A stretch of 64,000 nt of DNA, from NCBI RefSeq assembly GCF_003012775.1, contig NZ_PXYG01000001.1, forward strand, positions 930,001 through 994,000. The letters are read 5' to 3'. The number at the start of each line of letters is the position of its first letter. Positions within the stretch are counted from its first letter, which is position 1. The DNA is from Zobellella endophytica. GTDB lineage: Bacteria; Pseudomonadota; Gammaproteobacteria; Enterobacterales; Aeromonadaceae. The notes beneath the pieces are model-generated. The model did not search any database. It had not been told where the DNA came from and saw only the letters and a list, made by a program, of their open reading frames with translations. Below are positions 39,524 through 49,689 of this stretch, piece after piece. The translations under genes and the position numbers were made by a program.

Positions 39524-39969
39524 ATCTCCCCGCTCCGGTGTGCAGGCCCTGCCGCCTTTGCACCGGAACAACCCAGGCCAGCTTATAATGAGTCCATTCC
39601 TTCACATGATTTTTTGTATTGAAAAAACAGACAAGAGCAGGAAATAAACGAGATAGAACAAGCAGTAATACAAGGTCTTTCCGTACGCTTTTTGATTTCA
39701 CTTCTGCTGAAAACCTCATTGAACTTGTATTGTCAATCACGCCAGACACAAATGCGTCATTCCATGACGCCCATTGTCTATACTCCTTCCATCCACATTC
39801 CATTTGAGTAACTGTTCCGAGTTGCAGCCCGCAACCGGTTGGCTCAGGAGATCCTTCGTGCCAAAACGGGACGGCCAACCACAGGAAGGGAGCCTGTTCC
39901 TGGCGAGGTTCGGGCAGGGCGCCATATTCGGAGCAATGATAAAACCAGGGAAAACCAGGGAGCGGTGTC
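39524..39969. other. Intergenic region before the giant RTX gene
   Basis: About 450 bp without a credible gene. An inverted repeat CCGGTGTGCA / TGCACCGG (39535-39544 and 39559-39566) lies just after the preceding stop but lacks a U-run. A perfect TATAAT occurs at 39584-39589 with only a weak -35 (TTGCAC, 20-base spacer), so a promoter there is possible but not secure. A clear GGGAG ribosome site precedes the ATG at 39970. Confidence 0.4.
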
Positions 39970-42900
39970 ATGGCCACAATCTATTCCTCTGATATTACCG
40001 TCAGTGAAGATGCACAATTCGCCGACTTTCTGGTGTGGCTGGACGTTCCGGTCAACACGCCGGTCACGGTGTCATACCGAACCATCAATGTCACCGCCTC
40101 GTCTCCGAGTGATTATACGGCCCAGAGTGGAGTACTGACCTTCGCGCCGGGCGAAACCCGGCAGACGGTCCGTATCCCTATCGTCAACGATCTCGTGGCG
40201 GAGAGCACCGAAACCTTTGCCCTGCAACTCTCCGGCCCCAGTGCCGGCAACACACTGGCTCAGGGCATCTACCTGGCCACCATCGTCGATAACGAAGCGC
40301 CGGTCATCGATGCCAATGCCAATGCCGTGTTCGATCCTTCCGAAAGGGCCAATCTCTCCGTGGCCGACATCACGGTAGATGAAAAAGCGGGCACCGCTAC
40401 CTTCAACCTGGTGCTGGACAAAGCCGCCTCGGCGCCCTTCTCGGTGGCTTATACCCTGGGCGGCGGCACCGCCACGGCCAACGCCGACTACAGCCCCGCC
40501 GGCAACGGCAACCTGGCTTTTGCCGCGGGCCAAACCGCCGGACAGATCACCGTGAACATTGCGGATGACGGCATCGCCGAGCCGGAAGAGTTCTTCAACC
40601 TGACCCTCAACTCTCTCGGCGGCGCCGGGGCCGGGCAGGTACAGATAGCGGATGGCCATGCCATGGCGCTGATCGGACGCAACGAGGGGCCGGCCATCAC
40701 CAACCCGGTCATTTCCGTGCAGGATGCCGTGATCAGCGAGGACCGGGATCATGTGAGCTTTGTCGTCAAGCTCAGCGCCCCCGCCCAGAATCCGGTTTCG
40801 GTCACCGTCAGCACCTCCAACCTGACCGCGTCCAACCCCAGTGACTACCGGGCCATCAGCAACACCCTGGTGTTCGCCCCCGGCGACACCACCCGGCTGG
40901 TGCAGGTGCCGTTGGCAGGTGGCACATTGATAGAGCCTCTCGAAACCTTTCTGCTGCGCTTGTCCAGCCCCAGCGCCGGGGTATTTCTTGCCCAACCGTT
41001 CTATTTCGCCACCATCGTCGATAACGACGTCCGGGTGGCGGACATCAACAGCAACGGCGTGTTTGACGCCCAGGAGCGGGCCAACCTGTCGGTGCGGGAT
41101 CTGGCCGTAGATGAAAAAGCCGGTACCGCCACCTTCAACCTGCTGCTGGACAAGGCCACCGACGCCCCCTTTACCGTGGCCTACAGCATCGGTGGCGGCA
41201 CCGCCACCGCCGGCAGCGACTATGTGACCAACGGCCAGAGCAGCGTTACCTTCGCCCCCGGCCAAACGGCCCAGCAGATCACCCTGGCCATTGTCGACGA
41301 TGCCCTGGCCGAGACCGCCGAGTTTTTCAACCTCAGGCTGGGTGCGCTCTCCGGCCCGGCGGCAAACCAGGTGCAGGTAACGGATGCCGTGGCCCGCGCC
41401 CATATCGGCCGGAGCGACGGCATTACCGTGACCAACCCGGTGATTTCCGCCCAGGAGCTGGTGATCAGCGAGCACCAGGGTTACGCCGATTTTGTGATAC
41501 GACTGAACGCGCCGGTACAAAGCCCGGTGAGCGTGGTGGCCTCGACCGGCAGTTTCAACACATCTTCACTCGACTTGACCGGCCGCGCCAGCGCCACCCT
41601 GGTTTTCGGGCCGGGAGAGACCACCCAGACGTTCCGCATTCCCGTCACCAACGACACCGCCATTGAAGGTACGCTCGGCAACGAGCACTTTTTCCTGCGG
41701 CTGAGCAATCCCAGTGCCGGGGCCAGCCTGGCTCAGAACGTGTATGTCGCGACCCTGGTCGACAATGATTTCACGGTGTCGGACGTGAACGGCAATGGCC
41801 TGTTCGACCTGCCGGAAAGGGCCAGCCTGTCGGTGCGCGACGCGGTGGTGGATGAAAAGGCCGGCACCGCTACCTTCAATCTGGTGCTGGACAAGGCCAC
41901 CAACGCTCCCTTTTCGGTGGCCTATACCCTGGGCGGCGGCAACGCCACCGCCGGCGCCGACTACATCACCGATGGCGACACCAGCCTGACCTTTGCGGCA
42001 GGGCAAATGGCCCAGCAGGTTACCGTGTCCATCGTGGATGACGGCCTCGCCGAAGGAGAGGAGCTGTTTTACCTGCGGCTTGGTAATCTCACCGGCCCCG
42101 CCGCCAACCAGGTCAGTATCGTCAATGGCGGTATCGGCACCGGCCTGATCGGCAAGAACGACGGGGTTTCGGTGCTCGATCCCATTATTTCCGCCCACGA
42201 TATCGTGGTCAGCGAGCATGGCGGTTACGCGGAGTTTACCGTGCGGTTGAGCGCCCCGTCCCAGAATCTGGTCTCGACCTCGTTCAGTACCGCCTCCCTC
42301 ACCGCCGGCAGTGCCGATGTGGGCGGCCGCAGCTCCGCCAACTTCTTGAGCTTTGCTCCCGGGGAAACCGTCAAGACCATCCATATCCCCGTTTTCGACG
42401 ACACCACGGTGGAGCCGATAGAAAGCTTCCTGTTGCGCTTCCACAACCCGACCGGTGGCGCCCGCCTGGCGCAAACCAGCTATGTGGCCACCATCGCCAA
42501 CGATGACTCCTTTGCCACCGACAGCAACGGTGACGGCCTGTTCAGCCCCCAGGAGCGGGCCCGGTTGTCGGTGATGGATACCGTGGTGGACGAAGGGGCC
42601 GGTACCGCCACCTTTACCCTGATGCTGGACAAGGCGACCACGGAGCCGTTTTCCGTCACCTACACCATCGGTGGCGGAACCGCCACCGCCGGCGCCGATT
42701 ACAGGGCCGACGGCAACAATCGCCTGACCTTTGCGGCCGGTGACACCGTGCAACGGGTCACCGTGGCCATCGAAGACGACAACCTGGCCGAACCGGAGGA
42801 ATACTTTAACCTGACCCTCGGAGCCCTGTCCGGCCCGGGGGCGGCCCAGGTGAATGTACGCGACCGGGTGGGCACCGTGGTTATCGGCCACAGCGATCGG

Positions 42901-45774
42901 CCAACCAACACCCTGCCGACCCTGACGGTGTCGGACGCCATCGCGGCGGAGCAGACCGGTTATATGGACTTCGTGGTGCAGCTGTCGGCCCCCTCCCCCA
43001 ACCCGGTCAGTTTTTCTTACAGCACCCGCAGCGCCACCGCCCTGACCAGCGATTTTTCTTCCACTTCCGGCAGCCTTCTGCTCGCCCCCGGCGAGACCAG
43101 CCGCACCATCCGGATAGCGGTCACCGACGATATCGCCATAGAGAGCCTGACCGAAACCTTTACCCTGAGCCTCAGCTCGGTGGTGGGGGCCAACCTCGGC
43201 ACCCTCGCCGCCAACGGCACCATAGTGGACAACGACGATCCGCAAAACTTCAATCTGCTGCTCTTCGGCCGGGGCGACGATGTCTACACCGTGACCAGTC
43301 CGCTGGATTTGGTGTTCGAACTGCCGGGCGGCGGCATCGATACCGTTAACAGCAGCATCGGCTATACCCTGCCGGACAACGTGGAGAACCTGAACCTGAC
43401 CGGCTCCGCCCCGCTCAATGGCACGGGCAACATCCTGGCCAACCGGATCGGCGGCAACAACGCCGCCAACATACTAAATGGCGAGGCCGGCAACGATACC
43501 CTGCTGGGTAACGGCGGCAACGACCAGCTCAATGGCGGCCTGGGGGACGACCTGCTCAACGGTGGCCCGGGGGCCGATACCCTGCGCGGCGGCGTCGGCA
43601 ACGACGCCTATGTCATCGATAACGTCAACGACAGTGTCGTTGAACTGCCCGGTGAGGGGACGGATGAAGTACGCAGCACGGTCAGCCACGCGCTGGCGGC
43701 GAATGTGGAAAACCTGGTGCTGCTCGGCAACGGCGCCCTCAACGGTACCGGGAACGGCCTGGCCAACCGCCTGACCGGCAACAACGCCGCCAACCGGCTC
43801 AACGGCAACGGTGGCAACGACCTGTTAATCGGCAATGGCGGCAACGATGTCCTCAATGGCGGGGCCGGTATCGATACCCTGCGCGGCGGAGCCGGCAACG
43901 ATAGCTATGTGGTCGACCATACCAACGACAGCGTCATTGAACTGGCCGGCCAGGGCATCGATACCGTGCAGGCCAGGGCCAGCTATACCCTGGGGGCCAA
44001 CGTCGAACGCCTGATCCTGACCGGGGCCGGCGCCTTCAACGGCACCGGCAACACCCTGCACAACCAACTGACCGGCAACAGTGCCGGCAACCGGCTCAAT
44101 GGCGGTGCTGGCAATGACCTTCTGGTGGGCCTGGCCGGCAACGACACCCTCGATGGTGGCGCCGGTGCCGACACCCTGCGGGGTGGCCTCGGCAACGATA
44201 GCTATGTTGTCGACAACCAGAATGATCGCGTCATCGAACTCGGCGGTCAGGGGCTGGATGTGGTTCGCAGTACCATCAGCCACACCCTGGCCGCCAACGT
44301 GGAAAACCTGGTGTTGCTGGGCAATCAGGCCCTTAATGGCTCCGGCAATGGCCTGGCCAACCGCCTGACCGGCAACAGTGCCGCCAACCGGCTGGTGGGT
44401 GGGGCGGGCAACGACGTGCTGCTGGGCAACGGCGGCGACGACATCCTCGAAGGCGGACTGGGCAACGATCAGCTGAATGGCGGCCCCGGCGCCGACACCC
44501 TGCGCGGCGGAGGTGGCAACGACACTTATTTCATCAACCACATTAACGACAGGGCCATTGAACTGACCGGAGCAGGCAACGACACCGTACGCGCTACCCT
44601 GTCCCATGGCCTGGCGGCCAACATCGAGAACCTGGTCCTGATGGGCAACCAGGCCATCAATGGCACCGGCAATGCCCTGGGCAATCGCCTCACCGGCAAT
44701 GGAGCCGCCAACCAGCTCAATGGCGGTAATGGCAACGACGTGCTGCTGGGCAACGGCGGCAACGACATCCTCAATGGGCAAGGCGGTGATGATACCCTCA
44801 ATGGCGGCGCCGGTGCCGACACCATGCGGGGCGGGGCCGGCAACGACAGCTATTTTGTCAACCATCTCAACGACCGCGTGGTGGAGCTGGCCGGCCAGGG
44901 CAACGATACCGTGAATGCCGCTTTCAGCTATACCCTGGGTGCCAATGTCGAGCATCTGCGGCTCTCCGGTAATCGGGCAATCAACGGTACCGGTAACGTA
45001 CAGAACAACCGCCTGACCGGCAATAACGCCGCCAACCGCCTCAACGGCGGCGGCGGCAACGACGAACTCTTCGGCATGGGGGGCAACGATGTGCTCAACG
45101 GCGGTGCCGGCGCCGATCTGATGCACGGTGGCGCCGGTAATGACAGCTACCAGGTGGACAATATCAATGATCGCGTCGTCGAACTGACCGGAGCCGGGCT
45201 GGATACGGTGCGTGCCACCGTCAATCATGTGCTGGCGGCCAATGTGGAGCACCTGGTGCAGCTTGGCGGACGGGCGATCAACGGCACCGGTAATGCCCTC
45301 AACAATCGCCTGACCGGCAACGACGCCGCCAACCAGCTCAACGGCGGCGGCGGTCACGATATTCTGCTCGGCAATGGCGGCAACGACCTGCTTATCGGCA
45401 ACGTCGGCAACGATACCCTGATCGGCGGCGGCGGCCTCGATACCCTCACCGGGGGCACCGGCGCCGACAACTTCAAGTTTTTGACCGCCACCCAGGGCGC
45501 CGACAATATTACCGACTTCACCTCCGGCGTCGACAGAGTGCAGGTCGTCAGCCGTAACTTCGCCAACCTGGCGCCGGGCAGCCTGGCCGCCAATCGCCTG
45601 GTGGCGGATGGCTCCGCCCTGAGCAGTGGCGTTGCCGCCTTTATCTACAATACCCAAAGCGGCGTGCTCTCTTTCGACCGGGATGGCCTGGGTGGAGCCG
45701 CCGCCAGCCATGTGGCGACCCTGACGGGTCCCAAAACATTACTGGCCAGCGATATCCAGGTGGTTTCCGCATAA
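39970..45774 (+). CDS. Giant Calx-beta/RTX surface protein
   Basis: 1934 residues. Residues 1-1090 hold nine Calx-beta-type units of about 120 residues. A and B types alternate (VSEDAQFADFLVWLD type; VDEKAGTATFNLVLDKA type), and between each A and B is an EF-hand/dockerin-like loop (DANANAVFDPSER, DINSNGVFDAQER, DVNGNGLFDLPER, DSNGDGLFSPQER). Residues 1095-1830 hold seven ~110-residue RTX units with GGxGNDxL nonapeptides and ANVENLVLLG-type spacers. The end (TQGADNITDFTSGVDR to LASDIQVVSA) matches the other two RTX proteins. It is probably a secreted calcium-folded adhesin or S-layer-like filament. The T1SS genes follow directly. Confidence 0.9.
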   Translation: MATIYSSDITVSEDAQFADFLVWLDVPVNTPVTVSYRTINVTASSPSDYTAQSGVLTFAPGETRQTVRIPIVNDLVAESTETFALQLSGPSAGNTLAQGIYLATIVDNEAPVIDANANAVFDPSERANLSVADITVDEKAGTATFNLVLDKAASAPFSVAYTLGGGTATANADYSPAGNGNLAFAAGQTAGQITVNIADDGIAEPEEFFNLTLNSLGGAGAGQVQIADGHAMALIGRNEGPAITNPVISVQDAVISEDRDHVSFVVKLSAPAQNPVSVTVSTSNLTASNPSDYRAISNTLVFAPGDTTRLVQVPLAGGTLIEPLETFLLRLSSPSAGVFLAQPFYFATIVDNDVRVADINSNGVFDAQERANLSVRDLAVDEKAGTATFNLLLDKATDAPFTVAYSIGGGTATAGSDYVTNGQSSVTFAPGQTAQQITLAIVDDALAETAEFFNLRLGALSGPAANQVQVTDAVARAHIGRSDGITVTNPVISAQELVISEHQGYADFVIRLNAPVQSPVSVVASTGSFNTSSLDLTGRASATLVFGPGETTQTFRIPVTNDTAIEGTLGNEHFFLRLSNPSAGASLAQNVYVATLVDNDFTVSDVNGNGLFDLPERASLSVRDAVVDEKAGTATFNLVLDKATNAPFSVAYTLGGGNATAGADYITDGDTSLTFAAGQMAQQVTVSIVDDGLAEGEELFYLRLGNLTGPAANQVSIVNGGIGTGLIGKNDGVSVLDPIISAHDIVVSEHGGYAEFTVRLSAPSQNLVSTSFSTASLTAGSADVGGRSSANFLSFAPGETVKTIHIPVFDDTTVEPIESFLLRFHNPTGGARLAQTSYVATIANDDSFATDSNGDGLFSPQERARLSVMDTVVDEGAGTATFTLMLDKATTEPFSVTYTIGGGTATAGADYRADGNNRLTFAAGDTVQRVTVAIEDDNLAEPEEYFNLTLGALSGPGAAQVNVRDRVGTVVIGHSDRPTNTLPTLTVSDAIAAEQTGYMDFVVQLSAPSPNPVSFSYSTRSATALTSDFSSTSGSLLLAPGETSRTIRIAVTDDIAIESLTETFTLSLSSVVGANLGTLAANGTIVDNDDPQNFNLLLFGRGDDVYTVTSPLDLVFELPGGGIDTVNSSIGYTLPDNVENLNLTGSAPLNGTGNILANRIGGNNAANILNGEAGNDTLLGNGGNDQLNGGLGDDLLNGGPGADTLRGGVGNDAYVIDNVNDSVVELPGEGTDEVRSTVSHALAANVENLVLLGNGALNGTGNGLANRLTGNNAANRLNGNGGNDLLIGNGGNDVLNGGAGIDTLRGGAGNDSYVVDHTNDSVIELAGQGIDTVQARASYTLGANVERLILTGAGAFNGTGNTLHNQLTGNSAGNRLNGGAGNDLLVGLAGNDTLDGGAGADTLRGGLGNDSYVVDNQNDRVIELGGQGLDVVRSTISHTLAANVENLVLLGNQALNGSGNGLANRLTGNSAANRLVGGAGNDVLLGNGGDDILEGGLGNDQLNGGPGADTLRGGGGNDTYFINHINDRAIELTGAGNDTVRATLSHGLAANIENLVLMGNQAINGTGNALGNRLTGNGAANQLNGGNGNDVLLGNGGNDILNGQGGDDTLNGGAGADTMRGGAGNDSYFVNHLNDRVVELAGQGNDTVNAAFSYTLGANVEHLRLSGNRAINGTGNVQNNRLTGNNAANRLNGGGGNDELFGMGGNDVLNGGAGADLMHGGAGNDSYQVDNINDRVVELTGAGLDTVRATVNHVLAANVEHLVQLGGRAINGTGNALNNRLTGNDAANQLNGGGGHDILLGNGGNDLLIGNVGNDTLIGGGGLDTLTGGTGADNFKFLTATQGADNITDFTSGVDRVQVVSRNFANLAPGSLAANRLVADGSALSSGVAAFIYNTQSGVLSFDRDGLGGAAASHVATLTGPKTLLASDIQVVSA

Positions 45775-45998
45775 CCGCCCATGCAAACCGGTGGAATAAA
45801 ACGCCTTCTCCGCCGGTTCGCCTGGCCCCGACAATAAGCGACCTGCCTCACGGCTCCGTATGTGATAGGCAAGAGGCTATATTTTCTATTATTCTGTCAT
45901 TCCAAATAAGTCGCCTGTTTGCATTACACGATCGTGGACGAGGCATGATGCCCTTCCTGATCGGCTGATAATAAAACTCTCACTAAAGTGGCAGCTAC

Positions 45999-48164
45999 GT
46001 GACAACAAATAACCAAGAAGAAGCGCTGAACACCGGCCTGTTCTGCCTTGCAGCCCTGGCCCGGCACCATGGCATTCATGCCTCCGAAGAGCAGATCCGG
46101 CGCAGTCATCTGCCGACGTCGCCCTCGCCCCACGGCCTGGTGGATGACGTGCTGGCGGCGGCACGTTCCTTAACCTTGAAGGCCAAACGCATTTCTTCCG
46201 ACATGGCGCAGTTGCTCACGCTGAGCGGGGTATTGCCGGCCATCGCCCGCCTTAAAAACGGCAATTTCGTGGTGATTGTCGGCACGAAGTCCACCGAGAC
46301 GGTGCCCGCCCTGGCGGTGCTGGATCCCCTCGCCCAGCCGGCCAACACCGTATTCTGGCTTGAACAGCACGACTTCGAACAGTCCTGGTCCGGAGAGCTG
46401 TTATTGCTGAAACGAGAGTTCGGCCTGCTGGATGAGCGACAGCCCTTCGGCATCAAGTGGTTTTTGCCCGAGCTGTTTCGTCAGCGCACCTTTTTACGGG
46501 ACGTGGCCATCGCCGCCCTGGTATTGCACATACTGGCGTTGTCCCTGCCCATTTTTACCCAGCTGGTGATCGACAAGGTGATTGTGCATCAGGCCTATTC
46601 CACCCTGTATGTCCTGACCGGGGGGGTGGTGCTGGCGCTGGTTTTTGAGGCGGTGTTTTCTTATTTGCGCCAATATTTTCTGCTGCATGCCACCAATAAA
46701 ATAGACATTCGCCTGGCGCAAAAGACCTTTTCTCACCTGTTGCGTCTGCCCATCAGTTTCTTTGAGACCGGCACCGCCGGGGTCATTACCCGCCATATGC
46801 AGCAGACGGAGAAGATCCGACAGTTCCTCACCGGAAGGCTGTTTTTCACTATTCTTGACGCTTCCATCCTGCTTATTCTGCTGCCGTTGCTGTTTTTCTA
46901 TTCAACCAAACTGGCGGTCGTGGTGCTTTGTTTTGCCCTGGCCATCGGGCTGGTGGTGTTTTCCCTGATCCCGGCCTTTCGCGCCCGGCTGCAGGCGCTG
47001 TATAACGCGGAAGCCGAACGCCAGGCCATGCTGGTCGAATCCATCCAGGGGATGCGCACGCTCAAGGCGCTGGCGGTAGAGCCGAAACGCCGACGTGAAT
47101 GGGAAGACAAATCCGCCCAGGCCGTACAGATGCATTTTCGGGTGGGCAAGATTTCGATGACCGCCCATACCGCCATGTCCTTTCTCGAAAAACTGATGAG
47201 CGTCAGCATTATCGCCCTTGGCGCGCAGGCGGTGTTCGATCAGACGCTCACCGTGGGCGCCCTGATCGCCTTTCAGATGCTGGCCGGGCGCGTCGTGACG
47301 CCGCTGGTGCAGATTGTGTCACTGGTGCACGAATACCAGGAAACCGCGTTGTCGGTACGGATGCTGGGCGAGATCATGAACCGGCCCGAGGAAGGGATGC
47401 GCGAGTCGGGCGGGCTCGAGCCGGAGCTCAAAGGCCGCATCGACTTTGAAGACGTGACTTTCCGATATGTTCCCAATACACCGCCGGCAATAAACCGGAT
47501 GAGTTTTACCCTGCCCGCAGGCAAGGTGGTGGGGATGGTCGGCCGCAGCGGCTCCGGCAAGTCTACCCTCACCCGGCTGCTGCAGGGTCTGTACCAGGCG
47601 CAGGAAGGGGTGGTACGGTTCGACGGCATCGATATCCGCGAGATAGATCTGGGCCACCTGCGCCGCAGCATCGGTGTGGTGCTGCAGGACAACTTCCTGT
47701 TCCGTGGCACGGTACGCGAGAATATTTCAATCACCAAGCCTTCCGCCACCTTTGAAGAAATCGTGGATGCCGCTAATGTCGCCGGGGCGGCGGAGTTTAT
47801 TGAGCGACTGCCCCAGGGCTACGACACCCTGCTGGAAGAGAATGCCGCCAACCTGTCCGGCGGGCAGAGACAGCGGCTGGCCATCGCCCGGGCATTGCTG
47901 CCGCAACCCAGGATCATGATCTTCGATGAAGCCGCCAGCGCCCTGGATCCCGAGTCGGAAGCCATATTCCTGAACAACCTGAGCCGGATCACCGCCGGAC
48001 GTACCGTTATTATCGTCTCTCACCGGCTGTCTACCCTGGTGGCGTCGGACGCCATCGTGGTGTTGAACCGGGGGCAGATTGTGGACGCGGGCCGGCATGA
48101 CGAATTGCTGCACCGCTGTGATATTTATAACCGCCTGTGGCAACAACAGAATCGGCATTTGTGA
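45999..48164 (+). CDS. Type I secretion ABC exporter (HlyB-like)
   Basis: 721 residues from a GTG start with no strong ribosome site. A C39-like domain (about 1-130) begins NTGLFCLAALARHHG; the catalytic Cys position of real C39 peptidases is Thr here, as in HlyB/LapB-type exporters that bind but do not cut the substrate. Six membrane segments follow (about 165-440). The ATPase has Walker A GRSGSGKST near 515, signature LSGGQRQRLAIARAL and Walker B IMIFDEAASALD. It exports RTX proteins with uncleaved C-terminal signals, most probably those encoded on either side. The stop overlaps the next start (TGATG). Confidence 0.95.
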   Translation: MTTNNQEEALNTGLFCLAALARHHGIHASEEQIRRSHLPTSPSPHGLVDDVLAAARSLTLKAKRISSDMAQLLTLSGVLPAIARLKNGNFVVIVGTKSTETVPALAVLDPLAQPANTVFWLEQHDFEQSWSGELLLLKREFGLLDERQPFGIKWFLPELFRQRTFLRDVAIAALVLHILALSLPIFTQLVIDKVIVHQAYSTLYVLTGGVVLALVFEAVFSYLRQYFLLHATNKIDIRLAQKTFSHLLRLPISFFETGTAGVITRHMQQTEKIRQFLTGRLFFTILDASILLILLPLLFFYSTKLAVVVLCFALAIGLVVFSLIPAFRARLQALYNAEAERQAMLVESIQGMRTLKALAVEPKRRREWEDKSAQAVQMHFRVGKISMTAHTAMSFLEKLMSVSIIALGAQAVFDQTLTVGALIAFQMLAGRVVTPLVQIVSLVHEYQETALSVRMLGEIMNRPEEGMRESGGLEPELKGRIDFEDVTFRYVPNTPPAINRMSFTLPAGKVVGMVGRSGSGKSTLTRLLQGLYQAQEGVVRFDGIDIREIDLGHLRRSIGVVLQDNFLFRGTVRENISITKPSATFEEIVDAANVAGAAEFIERLPQGYDTLLEENAANLSGGQRQRLAIARALLPQPRIMIFDEAASALDPESEAIFLNNLSRITAGRTVIIVSHRLSTLVASDAIVVLNRGQIVDAGRHDELLHRCDIYNRLWQQQNRHL

Positions 48165-49498
48165 TGAAACAAGAAACTGACGAGACCAAAGCGTTACTGC
48201 GAGAGTTTTTGCCCAGGGCCCAGGCCATGGATCTGTTTGATCCCCCCAAGGGCAGCAAGGTGACCCTGTACGTGCTGCTGGCCATGTTGGTGACCGCCGT
48301 GTTGTGGGCCACCTTTGCCAACATCGACAAGCTGGTCACGGCACGGGGGCGGCTGATCACCCCCCAGTCCAACATGGTCGTGCAGCCAATGGAACCCGGC
48401 ATTCTTAAAAGCATAGAGGTGCGCGTCGGTCAGGTCGTCAAGGCCGGGACCGTGCTGGCGACCCTGGATCCGACCTTTGCGGTGGCCGATGCGGCCCAGC
48501 TGGGGTTACGGGAACAAGGGCTGCTTTTCCAGCTGGAGCGGCTGGACGCCGAACTGGCCGGCCGGGAGCCGGAACTGTCGATGGAGGACGGCATCATGGC
48601 CGGGGTGCAGGCGGCGTTATATGAAGAGCGCAAGGCGGCATTCGCGGCCAGGCTGAACCAACTGGAGCAGACCATAGTACAGCTGACGGCATCGCTGACG
48701 ACCAATGAACAGGATCAGCAAGTGCTCTCCAGCCGAATGGAATCGTTACGCCAGCTGGAGACGATGCATAGCGATCTGGCCACCCGGCAATTCGGCTCCC
48801 GCGCCTTGATCCTGGAAACGCGCGAGCGCCGCCTCGAAGTGGAGCGGGATTATCTGCTGGCCAAAAACCAGCGGGCCGAAATAGAGAGCCAGATTGCCGC
48901 CGCCGGGGCCGAACGGGAAGCCTTTATCAAATCATGGCGCCAGGACACCATGCAGATGATGTCCGATGCGCTGCAACAGCGCAGTGAAATCAGTGAACAG
49001 ATAAGCAAGGCAAAACGACGTACCGATCTGGTCACGCTCACCACCCAGCAGGATGCGATTGTGCTGGACATTGGCGATATCTCTCCCGGCTCCGTGGTGC
49101 GTGAAGCCGAACCCTTGTTTGTGCTGGTGCCGCTGGATGCCGAGCTGGAAGCCGAAGTGGAAGTCGCCACCTCGGATATTGGCGACATTCTGGTGGGTGA
49201 CAAGGTGCGGCTGAAGATCGATGCCTATCCGTTCCAGAAACACGGCACCCTGAATGGCGAGGTGACTCATGTCAGTGCGGACACCTTTACCCGCGAGAGC
49301 GGCATGGGCCCCAGTTATCATTATTTGACCCGCATCCGGTTGACGGACATCCGGCTGAGCGGCGCCGATGCCAGGGATGCCCATTTGCTGCCGGGCATGA
49401 CCCTGTCCGGTGAAATCATTACCGGCAAGCGTTCCGTCCTGTCTTATTTCACTTATCCATTTATACGGGTATTGGACGAGTCACTGCGGGAACGATGA
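48164..49498 (+). CDS. Type I secretion periplasmic adaptor (HlyD-like)
   Basis: 444 residues from the ATG at 48164, which overlaps the exporter stop; a longer reading from 48137 would need a start inside the exporter gene and is less likely. A short cytoplasmic start is followed by one membrane segment (about 32-52). A lipoyl-like half follows (VQPMEPGILKSIEVRVGQVV, ATLDPTF), then a long coiled-coil (about 120-300), the second lipoyl half and the beta-barrel part (GDKVRLKIDAYPFQKHGTL). It bridges the ABC exporter and an outer-membrane TolC-type channel; the latter is not in the window. Confidence 0.95.
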   Translation: MKQETDETKALLREFLPRAQAMDLFDPPKGSKVTLYVLLAMLVTAVLWATFANIDKLVTARGRLITPQSNMVVQPMEPGILKSIEVRVGQVVKAGTVLATLDPTFAVADAAQLGLREQGLLFQLERLDAELAGREPELSMEDGIMAGVQAALYEERKAAFAARLNQLEQTIVQLTASLTTNEQDQQVLSSRMESLRQLETMHSDLATRQFGSRALILETRERRLEVERDYLLAKNQRAEIESQIAAAGAEREAFIKSWRQDTMQMMSDALQQRSEISEQISKAKRRTDLVTLTTQQDAIVLDIGDISPGSVVREAEPLFVLVPLDAELEAEVEVATSDIGDILVGDKVRLKIDAYPFQKHGTLNGEVTHVSADTFTRESGMGPSYHYLTRIRLTDIRLSGADARDAHLLPGMTLSGEIITGKRSVLSYFTYPFIRVLDESLRER

Positions 49499-49689
49499 GA
49501 ATATGACAATGGATAACAACAGCAAAAGATAAAACATGGCAACACGGCAGAAATCTGGGTATAAAAGATCCGAGTAAATACCTCACTCAACTCCTGAGAA
49601 CGTAAAGCCTATGCTGAACAAACAGTTACGCACAGCCTTTGTTGTCGTTTTCTGGGCGTATATGGATATCTAAAGCACTCTCGGAGAGC

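Noticed and set aside
43825-45711. Long antisense frames within the RTX genes
   Set aside because: They are mirror frames of the Gly-Asn-Asp repeat codons and contain no recognisable protein.
48137-48163. Earlier start for the HlyD-type gene
   Set aside because: It would lie inside the ABC exporter gene; the ATG at 48164 overlaps its stop in the usual TGATG way.
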